Source: Callaeas wilsoni (Eukaryota > Chordata > Aves > Passeriformes > Callaeidae). Taken from it: 64,000 nucleotides of DNA. Shown here piece after piece: positions 1 to 13,517 of this stretch. Under the pieces are notes generated by a model that made no database searches, was not told the origin of the DNA, and worked only from the letters and a program-made list of their open reading frames with translations. The position numbers and the translations under genes are program-made. The stretch spans positions 124,001-188,000 of the forward strand of contig VWPU01014041.1 in the NCBI GenBank assembly GCA_013398955.1, read 5' to 3'. Positions within the stretch are counted from its first letter, which is position 1. Each line of letters begins with the position of its first letter.

Positions 1-3000
1 CTTTGGTTCTTCCTTGACCACAATATATATACAGAAAATAAAATGGCATTTTTATGACTCATAATCCCAATCTTTATCTCCATGAAGGTGTACACAAAGA
101 CTCAGAAGCTGAATGTATTTAAGACTGGAAGTATAATGGCAAATCATACCCTTTTGCATGACACAGTTAGGAAGACACATAGCATTTAGGATTCACATCT
201 ATAAAAAGGAGAAGCTAATGGCAGAGGCACAAAATACTGCTATAGTTACAGGATCCAAATTTAAATTCTGCACTAGTAGTCATGAAGAAAGCTTAGCAAT
301 GTAGCTCTCGGTTACATGGCACACTGTGAAAATTACAGAAACTGCATGTTTAAGACCTTCCTAGGCATGAAGAAAATTTAGAAAGTGTATACACGCTAAG
401 AGTATGCAAGAAACTGCAGGCTGGACAGCAAAAGCCTTAAGATTTAAGATTGGGATCCATTTACCTCTGATAATAGGAAAATAATACAAATACCTTTTCT
501 TTTCCCCCTTTTTCTCTCTTATTTGCTACTGTAAAGCCCAACGTCTATCTCAAGTCGCCTAGAATCAGGAAAAGGAAATAATCTCTGCAGATCTGCAGGC
601 AAGACATAAGAAAAAACTCAGTTAAAACCACTTATGAGCAACAGTCACATAGGAAAACAAGACATAAACAGTAGAAGCTGACTGATCTTATTATTTAAAT
701 TATGGAAGAGAAAGATATCTAATAATTTACTAGCAATGAACTCTGGAATACCTGCCAACTTTTACAGATGCAGAACAATGACAGACTAAAGAAGGAAAAA
801 AAAAGAAAGCTGAACTGAAGCTGCAATACTGTAACAAAGCAGAATTAAGATTTAAGGCAACTGCATAGCAAAAAAAGGGACTGGTTTAGGACAAGAGGAG
901 GAAAATAAATCCAAAGGCATAGGAAAAAATACACAAATTAGGACATGAAATAAAGTGATTTTTAAAACAGGCAGATTCAACGTGTTAATGAAGTGCATGA
1001 TGAGTGGATGTTAGAAGCAGAAAAAAGTATGACTGGAGGAAATTTTGTCCAGAGATAAAACCACACAGAAGAAAAAATATACTCATAGTTATCATGACAT
1101 ACTATAAAAATCGCATATTTATTTTTTTTTAATGATTCTAAGTTGAAAAAAAGAATTTCAAAAACGAATTTGATTCAGCCTCCAGATTTTTTAGAATTAT
1201 TTCTAATAACTAGTTTCTTGGAATTTCCATCTGAACACTTTGCAACAGTTTTATTTTCCAACGTGACTGAGGAGACGAGCACAGCCCACCCTGTTGGACC
1301 ATGGCCCTCCATGGGACTTTCTGTCTTCAACCTCAGCAAAAACAGAACTGGTGAAAGACTGAAAATTGTCCAGGGAGGCTTCAAACTAAACTTTCCCTTT
1401 GCTTCAATGAGCAGGGCCACTACAGATCTATCATTTTACCCATTGGAAAGAAGTTCTTCAGACAGTGGGAGCATTCTATGCAAGACATGTATTCACTCTG
1501 GAGCTCTCTCATAAAAGTTCAACAATACTTCATTTCCTCACAACAGTTTGTTGCCTACCAGAGCACTATGTGCTTTTTGTAGTACTAAACACAACTTCTT
1601 TTTTAAAAAGTCTATAGAAGAGTCACCTAGCAACTTTTATCATAACTTTATTTTAAAGTTTTTCAAGAAACTTCTGATCCAGTTTCACCACCACTCCCCC
1701 AAAAAACCCCGAAAAAACCCCATCCTAATCCACCCAAAAGAACATCCAAACAAAAAAGTATTTTTGATATGGTGTATAGCATCCTCTTCAAAAGCAGCCC
1801 AGCTAAATGTGAAAAACTGCCTATGTTACAAGTAGCCCAGGAAAAAAAAAAGGTTAAAATATGAGGAGATGATATCCCGTAAGTGGCAGGGATTGTGTTG
1901 TTGGTAGTCTTTTGCAAAGATCCATACGGGGAAAAAGTAATTTAGATGAAAAATGAGCACTTAGAAATTAGAATGCTGTCAGGTAAGATATCTGGAATCA
2001 GTCTGCAAAAAGTTAGGTGGATGAGTTGTACTGTCAGTCACCAGTGATGTACAATATTAGTACAGGAATCCATACAAAAGTTATATACCGAATGCAGAAC
2101 CGATAATGTCATGAATGATCATTAATCTGCTAAACAGTAGGAAAGATTCCCTCAAAATAACAGATTTCATTTTTGAAAGAATAATGATACTAGAAGAAAT
2201 CAAAGAAATAAGTGGATCACATTTATCTTATGCAATAATATACCTTTAATGATAACTGAATCTTAAAGTGTACTCTATATATAAATTTCATACAAGCTAC
2301 CTTCAAGCACTCAGTAGATCAATTTAATTAAACCATAATTTCTCAAAATTGTAGAATAAATTTTATTCTGTGCCATTACCACAGATTAATACAGATGTAT
2401 TTTTGAAGTGAAGTATACAGACTGTAGAGTAGATCTTCCTATAAATGTAGAGACAACTCAGTCAAAAATATTAATTTATTACCTTTGTCTTTGTTGGTGC
2501 AGTAAAGTGTAATACTAAGCATACTTTTACACTGACATCTAGCAACGAGAGGGTCAAGTCAGTGTAATAAAGCTGGCAGACTAGCACGAGTGTCTCTGCT
2601 TGTGTTATAAATATTACATAGCAGACATCTCCTGAATGAGAATGTGAAGGAATATTCCAGAAAAGGAATGCAAATTTACCATGAACATCAGAAAATTGAA
2701 ACAGCCATGAGATCAAATACTCATAAGTGTAAAAAGTAGAACCTAAATCAAGGAGGTGTCAATATTTTGACATTGCTATTTCAATGTGGTTCAGAATACA
2801 GCCAGGAAATAAGTAACATGCATATACAAAGGGTCTTCAGATATATATTTTTATCAAAATCTATGAGTATTATTACAGTTATCATATTTGTATAATATAG
2901 TTATTATATTTGTATTGAACTATTTTTAAGCGCTCACATAAAATGCAGATTAGACACTTGATTAGTTTGCCACAATTCCTTGAACTCTCTCCAACCCCAC

Positions 3001-3656
3001 ACGAACATTTTGTACATGGCACACACCTTATGACACATATGAAAGGAGATTATAAATAATATGGCAAGATGGAAAGCATTACAAAGTAAAACTAGGCCTT
3101 TGGAGTGTGTCTTTTTTCCTTGTTGTTTGTTAAACAATATGCCATTGGATCAGAGTTCTTATGCCTCTGTATCATCTGGTACTATCCATTAGTGGATAGG
3201 TTACTGAGTCAATGGTCGTAGAATACACAAACAAGAAAATCTTCAAAACCATCTCCTCTTCTAATCTCCAGCCTGAAGAGATATTGACACTTCTCTTCCC
3301 TAGCAGAAACTGGTTTTTGGCTGGATTAGCAGAGACTTGTGTGACTGTTGTCTTTGTCATGGAAGTTCATTGAACATAAATATTGTTCACACTCAATATT
3401 TGTCAATATTCTGTAACGACTGCAACTATTTAAGTTCCACATTCAACATCCATTACATATACTATATAGCCCTGCTGACATTTCCCAACACAACTGTAAC
3501 TTGGCACGTGGCAAAAGAGAAGGTAATGCATTTGCTTATGATCAGACAGCTAAAGTCTAGACCAGAGAAAATGCACAAAGTTTTCCCTTTTGAGTGATGT
3601 GGGGTTTTTGCTCGCATTTAATTCTTTGATAGGCCAAGTGTTACAGTGCATTCCAG
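1..3656. other. AT-rich non-coding DNA, no gene seen
   Basis: No reading frame here has a recognisable domain, and the longest (1143-1514, plus strand) opens without ATG and looks like chance. Two small structures stand out. An A/C-rich stretch lies at about 1683-1760, with runs of C separated by runs of A. An imperfect 22 bp tandem duplication lies at 2878-2917, with copies starting at 2878 and 2900. I see no transposon. Confidence 0.6.
2878..2917. repeat. 22 bp imperfect tandem duplication
   Basis: Copies begin at 2878 and 2900. Each opens with GTTAT, one base, then ATATTTGTAT. The unit is AT-rich and probably arose by replication slippage. Confidence 0.6.
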
Positions 3657-3767
3657 ATGCAGTGTGCTGCTGAATACGAATCTTTGGCAGCAGCTCATGG
3701 CAAACTCTGCAGACACCTAGGCAAAAAGGAGCAGATGTATGAGTGCTTTCTGGCTGCCGAGATCAGG
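3657..3767 (+). other. Candidate exon, unrecognised (weak)
   Basis: An AG at 3655-3656 precedes an ATG-led open frame of 37 codons that runs to a possible donor (ATCAG then GTACCC at 3768), with a second GT at 3775. The predicted peptide is charged and alanine-rich, with the internal stretch GKKEQMYECFLAAE, and could form a helix. The polypyrimidine tract is poor, and the frame continues past the donor to a stop near 3932. I recognise no family. It may be a chance open frame, and I include it only because its codon content looks more protein-like than its neighbours. Confidence 0.15.
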
Positions 3768-4806
3768 TACCCAGGTAATGCTCAGCACCAAGTGCCAGTC
3801 CCAAACACCCGCCACACTGATGCTGCAGCGGCAAATTCCCTTTGCAGACACAGGATGACACCAGCATGCAAAGGAAAGGAGCCACTGTCTCTTCATCAGT
3901 TCTCACACTGTGGTCACCTCTCAACCCATTAAACAGCTGTGAACAGAATTGTGCTAGGAACAGCACCATGGCGTTGCTCTATCTCTGCTAATTCCCTATG
4001 CTCAGGTTAATTATATGAACTGCTCTGGATACTAATCAACACATCACATTATGATGATGCAGTTATAAATGTAATTATGAAAGCAACATGAATAATTTCA
4101 TTAACTACATTTCAAGCTGTCTCGTTCTCTCCACTCCCTTTGTTGGCAACATACTATGGGTCTGCTCAGAACTTCTGGGAATTAGGCCACGTACGTATGA
4201 CATGTTTGTACTGAAAAGCACAGTCCTGAAGACCTGAATCAAGAAAAAAGTAACTTAGATGTCTGTTGGGAGTTTTGCCAGAATTATGACTGCACTATTC
4301 AGGCCACTGTGTGCCAAGAACTCTGAAAATAAATGCTTCCTTACTGAAAATAATGTTGATTTTAAAATCCAATTCCAGTACCCAAGTGGCAGGAAGCAAG
4401 TCTGCCAGTGGCCCTATAAACACAGTGTCAATAACTGTCCATTCTTCTTTCTGCTGCTCGCTCTTTGTAATCCAGCAGTGCTTGGCAGGCTGCAACAGGG
4501 AGAATGGCCCCACTTGCTGTGTGCTTTACAAACAAAGGAAGGAGAAAGCACCAGTGTCAGACAGCACATAATTTAGGATTATGAAAGGAAAAGACAGAAG
4601 GCGAAGAGGTAAAAGAACAAACTGCTCCTCCACTATGGAAAAAGAATAAAAAGAAAAGAAAACACCAAAAAATGTGCCACAGATGATTTCAAGAGTGCTG
4701 GTGGATGAGCTTTTAAAGAATGCCTCCCTGCTGCCTCCTGTCCTAGTGCCCAAATCAGCTTTTCCTTCTCCCTTCTTCCCACCTGTAAGCCCCCTCCTCT
4801 TCTCAG

Positions 4807-4991
4807 GCTGAGACCAAGTGCCCACAGCCCCTCACAAGGAAAACCAAGCCAGATGCCCACTCTCCAAGCCTTCTGCTGTCTTTACAAGGTAAGCCTTTGC
4901 CGTCTTGACTCCTGTTTTAGAGTAGATGGCAGAAGTGGAGGCAAGCAGAACTTCATCAGAGCAAGTGGCCTTAAATTACAGTTACAGCATG
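4807..4991 (+). other. Splice-site cluster, candidate exon(s)
   Basis: A strong acceptor (pyrimidine-rich CCCCCTCCTCTTCTCAG ending at 4806) is followed by an open 82 nt segment ending ACAAG and a GTAAGC donor at 4889. A second acceptor (CTCCTGTTTTAG ending at 4920) and a second strong donor (CATG then GTAAGTAA at 4992) bound a 71 nt segment. The 32 nt gap between 4889 and 4920 is too short for a vertebrate intron, so these can only be alternative sites or one 185 nt exon. The second segment carries ATG at 4926 in an open frame beginning MAEVEASRTSSEQV, and the +4 base is G. If the first segment were joined to the second, a TAG would fall just before that ATG, which suits a 5' UTR followed by a start. 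No protein family is recognised. Confidence 0.25.
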
Positions 4992-7900
4992 GTAAGTAAC
5001 CCCAGACTGACCACCGACACCATGCCAGGTGACGTACACAGCCCTCAGGCTGTCACCTGTGCATGTGACACAACGTGCTGAACACCCCGGCCTGTCCTAT
5101 TTCCCAAGCTCACACTGCTCTAAAGCTCAGCTTGCATCTAGGTCCCAGCACGCCCCACACGCCAAGAACGCAGAGGGTCCGGAGTGAGATCAGCCATGTC
5201 TGACAGGACAACACTGAGGAACGTTTAGCACCTGACTGATTCAAGTCCTGCGTGGCCCAGTTGTGGACCTGATGGGGTGGTTTCGAATGCTGCAGAGACT
5301 ATAGTTAAAAAATAAAATCTCAAGATGATCCCACAGAAATGCTACTTCTATTTGAAACTGATGGACTTTTGCTGAGCTAAAAGACAGGGTGAAGCTTATT
5401 AGTTTCATATATGGGACTTTAACATGCATGTGCTATAGGAACTATGAATTAAAAAGCTAAAATAAATATATTTTTCAGATGAACAAAGAAAATCCATAAG
5501 AAAAGAGAAGGAATGGTTGACATGTGCTTGACTCAGGCTATTGCTCTGAGTTGTATAAGGATAGCAACAAAAATTTTATCCAGAGATCCCCCATGGGAAG
5601 TATATAGAAGCTAACTTCTGAAATAAGAAAACCTATACTAAGCTCATGAACATTTTAAAATCCCTCCTTGCATTTATATCCAATATAATGACAATTTTCT
5701 GTATTAGGAATGACCTTAAAACAGGAAGCCTGAATTACACATATAGTTGGCGGATAAGATTCAGATGGATCTTACAGAAGCATGAACTTACAACTAAATT
5801 AAAACAAACACATCATTAAAAGTATGTAAACAGTCTCATTTATTGAAGTACTCCTTTTCTTGAAGGCAGCTTCAGTTTGGAGGACACAGACAGTGAGATT
5901 AGCTTCCTGCACTTTGCCAAGCTGAAGAAAAAAATAAGAGAAAACAGTTATAATTGTATTTTCTAATGAAATATATGACTTCAGAAGCATGTAGGGAGTT
6001 CGGTCTATATAATCATGATTCTCACTTCTTAGACATACACTTATATTTTATTTATCTTTTACATTACAAATCTTATTTTTATTCTAACTAGGCATAAAAT
6101 CACACAGTGTGACAAAGGCTGTCAGTATAAGATCTCATCTTGGAAGTGCACTACTGGTTTTTTCCTCTGTAAATTTTAAAATGCTTTTAAAGAAAGCTAG
6201 GCACTGTGATTAAGTTGAAGGGAGGCAATAATAAAGAATTTGTCACTCTCAAGTATTTTCTGCTCCTGCATAACAAATAAAGAACTTATGGGTCTAATTC
6301 TCCACTTTATTTTAGTGAAACGGCAATGCTTTCAGTGGAGTTATTTTGAGCAACAATCACAGCGAAAAAAGAATTAGGACATATTGCACTAATGTACGGT
6401 CCCACTGGATTCAGTTTTAAAGAAAAATAACAGAAAAAAAAAGGAAAAAAAATCAATCAAAGTGAACAGCCATGAGAATTCTGCAATAAAATTTATGAGA
6501 CAAATATCACTCTTAAAATCTGCATTTCCATGATGTCGCAGAAAAACTCTACTGAAGAACCTGGAATGTATGTAGAAAAAGAGCATGTGATATCTTGGAA
6601 ACAAAAAAGCAGCAGAGAAGTCAAACTTTGCAAAACATAGAAGATTACATGCAGAAAGAAAGAACATAGAATAGTCTCATGCTCAAACAGTAGAAGAAAG
6701 CAGATTCTGTTAAAACTTATATGAGTCCCCTTTACATTTCTATGCTTAATAAGGAGTTTTCTTTTCTAGTAAGCTCTATCATAACCTGAAGGGAAAAGTG
6801 AAATTTGTGAAAAGGTCATGTATAGAATTTCTGTTTTCTATTGGTCTGGTTTTGGTTTTTGTTTTTAACATGACAAACATGAAAACATCAACTTATTTCA
6901 CTCGCTTATGTTCTGATAAATGTCAGCCATGATTTTTGCATGTTAAATTCATAAAGATGGTTTTAATTGAACTTTAAAAACTAGCAGGGACCATGTTAGG
7001 TTTTGAAAACCGTAGTCCTCTTCTTAATTTCACTCTCATGTATGTAACAGCTGGGGAAGAGCTCAAGTAATTTCAAGAGGACATCATTTTCTCTGGAAGA
7101 AATACAGAAGCAGTGATGTGTACAGAGCAGCCTCATTTTTTATCTGACTACAAAGACTATAAGGACTTTCAAAATGCATTATTTTAAATTTGGAAAAATC
7201 GCACTGACAATGCAGACCATTTCAGTCATAACTAAAAAATTACATATTAGAACAGTTCTAATAAATCAGTGACATTTTAAACCAAACCAATTTGTATTTG
7301 AGATATATCTAAAACTAAAGTCTTCCACTGAGAACTGGAAACTGAACAGCTCAAAAGGTACTGAGCTCACAGAGTTTGCTTTTTAGGTGGAGATGTCAGC
7401 CAGTAACAAGTCACCACATTGTGGGATCTTCCCTGAAAAAGTTTATCCAATCATATAATTTTCCCAAACCCTTCAGAAATAGAATATCTGAATTCAAGCA
7501 GCTTCAGCTCATTCCTAGCATTTCTAACTAGCAACAAAGCACTTGAATAAATCATATTTCAGAATATAAATAAAAATTGCAATGTCAAAAATTTATATAA
7601 TGTCTGCGTTACACACGAGCCTTTTTTCTTCTCCAAGTTGTGGTGCCTTTCATGGTCACACTGAGAGCAGGTGGCCAGCATAAATATGTAGAATGTTTTG
7701 TTGTTGAATGCAGAAAATATTGAGCACTAAAAATAATACATACATTGTTTAGATTCTCCAGAGGAGCTCGCCAGGTTTCATTGCAGCTTTTGAAACTCCA
7801 GTCCACAGTGTGGAAATAGTGAAGTTTAATATGCTTTTATAGAAGCTCCTTGTCATGTTCTGCTGAACAAATACCGGAAAACAACGATCTTGAACATTTC

Positions 7901-8019
7901 CCTAGTGTCAAAATAAATAAATAACAAATTTAAATTTGCTTCAAAGACAAGCACGACCCTTTAAACAAGATTCCACCTATATTTTGGTATGCATGATCTC
8001 TCCCTCAGAGACTACTTAC
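4992..8019. other. AT-rich non-coding DNA, no gene seen
   Basis: Around 5030-5230 the sequence is somewhat richer in GC and CpG but has no other sign of a promoter. The rest is AT-rich with short A and T runs. Reading frames are all under 100 codons and lack recognisable motifs. Confidence 0.6.
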
Positions 8020-8121
8020 AGAATTGAAGGACTTTGGCAAATATATGCAAATACGTTCATGCAAAAATTTGCCCAAGGGATGGCTGTCTTAAAACCTCTT
8101 CACAAAAGTCTCTTCGTCAAC
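8020..8121 (-). other. Candidate exon, unrecognised (weak)
   Basis: On the minus strand a good acceptor (branch-like TTTTTACTAC, then CCCAG ending at 8122) precedes 102 nt and a GTAAGTAG donor at 8019. The frame that starts at the acceptor reads VDEETFVKRF and then stops, so if real this would be the end of a coding region or a non-coding exon. The last exonic base is T, which is not ideal. Probably a pseudo-exon. Confidence 0.12.
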
Positions 8122-8989
8122 CTGGGGTAGTAAAAATGCCCTGTAAGGAAGGTGATCTATCACAAACTGCAAACAAATAAGTAGATGAAAACACACACAA
8201 AACAGTTTTCAAAACAATCACAGGGTTTAAAATATGTTTCCATAAGGGTTTCCTGACCAATTTCAAACTAAGATTCATTTCAAGCTACTCCTCCCCCATC
8301 CAAAAAAAGAGGGGTGAATTCACCAGATGCATTATTTACCACATCTGTCACCTTGCTGTCAACTCCTAACACTTTTTTCCCCATCACTAACAAAAAGTTC
8401 AAAAGGGGAAGATCATCCGATATTTCTTGACAATCCCTTTCCTATTTCCCAATCTGCAAGCATATATATTTGACATATTTAGCTCTGGCTGGTTTGTTTC
8501 AGGTTTGATACTTTTCAGAAGCTTACTGTATGCGTGTTACCATATATGTCTCAATATGTATTTTAAAAAAAAGGAAAGAAAGGAGAAAAAATCATTCTGT
8601 TTCAAATAATGAGCATGTGCACCTTTTTGCCTCAGGCCTTCATACACAATTTAGCCAGAAAGCCAGGGCAGATCATGATTTAGCATTTGACATCTCTTGC
8701 CTTCAGGCCAGGGGAGACTAATACAGATTTCTGACTCTGAGCACACCATGGAAAAAAAAAAGTAAGAGAGAGAGGCCTTTTATTGACTAAATGATAAAGA
8801 GGTTTGTAATGATAAATAACAGTCATTTTATTGTGGAATTCCCCAGAAAAGATGCATTCTGCAGTGTCTGAAGAAGCCTAAAAGCCGAAGCTGGTTCCCT
8901 GTGGATCCAAACCTGTTAAGCTCCAATCTTTCCAGGCAGAAATAGAGGTCGCAAATTGCATAGGACCTGCACTATTAAAACTGTATAAG

Positions 8990-9320
8990 CACGATACATA
9001 ATCACTGCTGCATCCAGGACAGTTAGCACTAAGAGGATTAGCTGAAGGCTGCTTCTGGCTTTCTCTCCCTCAGCCTGCATCTAAAACAAGCCTGGTACAC
9101 ACCCAGACTGCTTGAGAATTTTCTGCCAGCTTTGATCGATAGTTTAATTGTAAACTTTGGGAGCAATAATGGATAATTCAGCTTGAACCGTCCATTATAA
9201 GCGCTGTTGCAGAGGATGGAGCTTTCAAAATTAAACAAGAGTTGTGTAATATTATTACATTTGTACTGCTCACCTACAGTTAAATTCCATTTACAAATAC
9301 TGTCTTGACAATGTATAGAG
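8990..9320. promoter_or_regulatory. Candidate conserved regulatory block (by appearance)
   Basis: This stretch lacks simple repeats and is dense in short words typical of developmental enhancers. These include a TCF/LEF-like CTTTGATC at 9130-9137, TTTAATTG at 9143-9150, and an inverted pair ATAATGG (9166-9172) and CCATTAT (9192-9198). Calling it conserved is an inference from texture: I cannot align it to other genomes. A minus-strand open frame of 95 codons overlaps it but has no recognisable domain. Confidence 0.25.
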
Positions 9321-11104
9321 TTCAATAAACATAGGCCCAGGTGGGTTGAGTGGGGAAAGGAAAGAGGAGAGAAGCTGAAGCCAATTATTCGCCATCTATT
9401 CCAGACAGATTTTTATTTTAACCTCACGTATTAAAACACATTGAAATGGAAACAGGAAGACAGGAGATAGAGACAGATTCAGGCACTGAACTAAGTTGTG
9501 TTTACTGTTTTGACTGCTGAACTGTGATGGAAACGTACCCAAATGTCTGTGAAGGGATCGTGGTACAGCAATACCAGCAGAAAAATATCCCAGGAAAGTG
9601 GTAAATATGCACTGCTCACCAGGTAGTCTACGTTGGCATAGTAAAATTTTTAATAATATTAGCACCAGTTGGCTGAGCTAGACTGGAGATATTCATGCTA
9701 TCATTTGGGTCATTTTCTAAAACATGAGAAGACACAGCAGTGTTCTGTGGTGAGAAATTATCCTGTCTCGGAACAAGGATAGAAAAAATGGCCAGGAATT
9801 TGGCTATCGAGCTTTCTGGCAAACACGCTCTACCGTACTACACTTCCATACAATTCTAAAATGAGGAGTAAGAAAGAGAAGTTTGTAAGAACATGGATTT
9901 TGAAATAAAAATAGCAGTTGTGCAGGCACAACCTGAATTCCATTTACAGAATCAAGCATTTTTCTAGTTTTATTAATAAATTAGTTGCATGAACAAAATT
10001 TGCTGAAAAATTACAACACGAGATTAGAAAAGTAGCTCATGATACCAGCTTTCCAATGAATTTAGGAACTCAAGTTAAATTTACTCCATAAACCATTCCA
10101 CAGTTAATTTGAATTAAATGAATTCCCTAATCATAACAAGACCTGTGAATTAGGAACGAGTGTCAAGGTCACAAAGAGCTTTCCCCTCATAAAGGCTATT
10201 GACATCCATCAAAATTCTCCACAAAGTTCATCTTAGTTTTCACTGCTAAACTCTCCTGTTTTGCGCTAATGACGAGGACTCATGGTCACAAATATTTTGC
10301 CTTGGCTTCCTTCGTTTTTGAGGAGGTCACATCCATATTTAACTGTGTACTACACACAAAAGTCAGCTAAAGCTCTTCCTACATGCTCTCTCATGTCTGA
10401 CTAGCACATAATTAAATGCATAGTATTCCTATCACCCTTCTTATCACCCAGCTAGGACACCCTGACAGAAATATGCCCATCATGGAGAAAAGGAGCAAAA
10501 GGGAAAAGGGCTTTTTTGTTGGCTTGCAAACCCAAAGCTCCATCTGAAAAATTAGGCAAGTAGAAAACAAACTGGATAATTCAACCAGCACAACTTGCAA
10601 ACCAGGAAGCTGCTGGACTTGGCAGATGAAGGCAGGTAGCACTAATCTCTGCAGCACAGCAGCACCTGTTCTGTGTGTAAGCCATTCCCGCAGAAATGCT
10701 CCAACTTTCATGGCTCAGTTATCTTAAAAGAAATCTTCATCTCATTCCACTCCTTTTCTTTTAGAGCAAAGAAACATTTTTCCATTTGCAGTAAGTTCTT
10801 TGTAAAATGATGCAGATGTTGGAGTCATAAAGTATCGACACTAAAGGCTAAAGTTTTTAGTCTTTAATTGTGGCTTTTCTTCTTGGGAAATGAGGCAAAT
10901 AAAAGTTTTCTTTGCCGATCATTGGTTTATAATGCCACCGCATTGCTGTTAGCTCCAACAAAGAACTCCTTGCACCAATAAAGACTCCCTCAGGCTGTAG
11001 GAAGAGACCAGAGTTTGCAAATGCAATCTGCATTCCAGGTAATCAGGGAATTTACCTATGGCTTTTATAGTATATGCTTGGAGAGAATCAAACTGCCATC
11101 CGCC
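9321..11104. other. Non-coding DNA, no gene seen
   Basis: A minus-strand ATG-led open frame of 99 codons at 10412-10711 is hydrophobic towards its end but matches nothing I know and has no promoter or splice context. A 45 nt segment at 10994-11038 sits between AG and GT but is too weak to call. The rest is AT-rich. Confidence 0.55.
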
Positions 11105-11595
11105 ATCAGAAATAGTATGGCCAGCAGGGCTAGGGCAGTGATTTTCTCTCTGGACTTAGCACTTGTGGAGACTGCATTTCAAATCCTATGCTCACTTTTG
11201 GGCCCCTCTCTACAAAAAAGACATTGAAGTGCTGGAGCAAGTTCAGAGAGGATAACAAAGCTTGCTCTCTGGAGAGCAAGTCCGTTGAGGAGTGGCTGAA
11301 GGAGCTGGGGATGTTTAGCCTGGAGAAAAGGAGGCTCAGGCGGAACCTTACTGGTCTCCACAACCACTTGAAAGGAGGCTATAACCAGGTGAGAGTCAGT
11401 GTCTTCTCCCACATTACAAGTGATAGGATGAGAGGAAATGGCCTGAAGTTGAAGCAGCAGGGGTTTAGATTGGATATTAGGAAAAAACTCTTCACTGAAA
11501 GGGTTGTCAGGCATTGGGACAGACTGCAGAGCGAAATGGTGGAATCACCATCCCTGGAAGCATTCAAAAAAACATTTAGATGCAGCACTAATTTT
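11105..11595 (+). mobile_element. CR1 LINE fragment, decayed C-terminus of ORF2
   Basis: This is the end of the second open reading frame of a CR1 non-LTR retrotransposon, downstream of the main reverse transcriptase core. In one frame, around 11105-11226, the translation includes [11 protein letters not shown] and, later, FGP-like remnants of the family's conserved block. After a frame change, a longer open part (11188-11610) carries the hallmark strings [53 protein letters not shown] and [11 protein letters not shown]. The copy contains at least one frameshift and cannot encode a working protein. The 5' end is truncated, as is usual for LINEs. The family's usual 3' tail (stem and ATTCTATGA words) is missing or unrecognisable after about 11590. 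CR1 elements dominate avian LINE content. Confidence 0.85.
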
Positions 11596-13517
11596 TTGCC
11601 AAATCTTTAATCTGATCAGGTAAATATTAGGAGACTGTTACAGGAACAGTTATCAACTACAAGCACAAGGCAGTTTATGAGTAGTTCTGCTTAGTAAAGG
11701 AGGTTTCAGTTTTAAAAATGTGAATGGACTGAAGCTATTGGTGTAGAGCTGTTTTTTTCAGCATATTGAGGCTAAAACTGAAATACTAGGAAAAATCAAC
11801 AGAGTCCAACATGTCTTCCAACTTTTTTTTTGCATGGGTCCTTCACATAAAAAGAAATTAAGGCAAAGGTCTGTGTGCGAACATAAGGTGGAATTTGTTG
11901 GCCTAGTTACTGTCATGATTGACAGAGTTTAATCTATCAAATTGTGTGCTGTGGCCACAAGCCACCAACCTGTGCTCAGCAATCACAGGTTCAAGGATAA
12001 GTAGTTAGCATCCCTCAGAATTGAGACAATGTTATCACAAGTATAGGTTTAATAAAAGCTGCCGATTTCCTCCTCTTTTCCTGAGAAATAGATTAAGAAC
12101 AATGTATTTGTCCAAGGGAAAAAAAATAAGTTAAAAAGGAAGCTATGTACATAAAGCTAAGTCATTTTGGTTGGATAATTTACAACACAGTTTGGCCTTT
12201 AGTAATCATTTGCTTTGCTTAAGATGGAGAGACCAAAAATCATGTAGTCCAACTGAAACATCTCAATTCACTTTAACGTCTCTCCCTCCCTCTTCCATTT
12301 CCCAGGCTCACCCACTAGTCTCACGACTATCTGTCCAGTTCCTCCCATTTTTTAACTCTTGAGTACCAAATTCCTGAAATTTATTTCTGTCAGAAAGCTC
12401 AACTGAGGTGTAACAAAAAGACATGCAAAACCAAACCACTGCAGATAAGTACACCTAATGATTCAGTACATATAAGCTCACTCTGTCAAGGGGCAGTGCT
12501 ATTGTTGCCTAAGCTCTGGGTTAGTTTATCCACAATGAGCTCTGATCCTTCAGACCCTTTGTCTCTCTCTTGCACTTGACATGCAGTGAATGCCCACAGC
12601 CCTCTCCCTCTCAGAGCTGGATACTGGAAGAGTTATGAAAACATTTAAGAGGCACAAGAGTTCTGTTCTTTTTTAGCAGGCTCATGTGAAAAAAACTAAA
12701 CTAGTATTTGCAACTGTGGAGTTTCTCATTTCCAATTTCCTTTGGCTCTCAATAGCATTTTTTCTCAACACTAATTTCATCCCAGTATATCTGATAAGAA
12801 ATTTTTAAAAATACACATTTTTGGTGAAGATATAGTATTCATGTGGGCATCCAGCCATTTCTTTCAGAAAGACAAAAGTACTTTTATGCAAGCTCTTTAG
12901 TTTTCTATTTGTAGAAAAACTTCTTGGCAGATGCTGGTTAATTGATATGCACATTTCCAAGGTCACTTTTTACAGCGAAATAAATATTTCTCTCTGTTCC
13001 CTTTCTAAATCCCTATATTTTCCTCATGCTGATATCTATGACAACAAGACTGTGCATTTGAAGCATGGGGTCACACTCAATTCTTCGCAAGCATACACTT
13101 TTCCTTGAAAGAGGTTTTTGCTGTCTACCCAGCAGTGCACTCCGATGGCACACATAACAGCGTGAACAGCTTGGGAGGAAAGAGTTGCAGAAATGTCATG
13201 CGAAGAACTCCAGTTTGGGAAGGGCTTCATTTGTCGGCAACAAGGTTTATAACCATAAGAAAACCATCACTAAGAAATACTGGTCTTCTGATACACTGCT
13301 TAGGAGGATCCTGTCCCATAGCCCACAGCTCTGGCTAAGCGCCACTGCCATCATAAACCCACGATAAAACTCCTCTTGATTTTAACAGGATGAGTTATGC
13401 CAGAAATATTGCTTGTTTTTAAGCCCCCTAACACAGTGTCCTTATACTCAGATCAGATATACACCATCAGCTGTGTTTATTTAGTTACTTACTGTCCTTG
13501 AAGGTTTTGCAGCTTAC
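11596..13517. other. Non-coding DNA, no gene seen
   Basis: Unique AT-rich sequence with no reading frame of note. It directly follows the CR1 fragment and shows no target-site duplication I can define. Confidence 0.6.

Noticed and set aside
10994..11038. 45 nt segment between AG and GT, plus strand
   Set aside because: Weak acceptor, short, and directly next to the CR1 fragment. Expected by chance.
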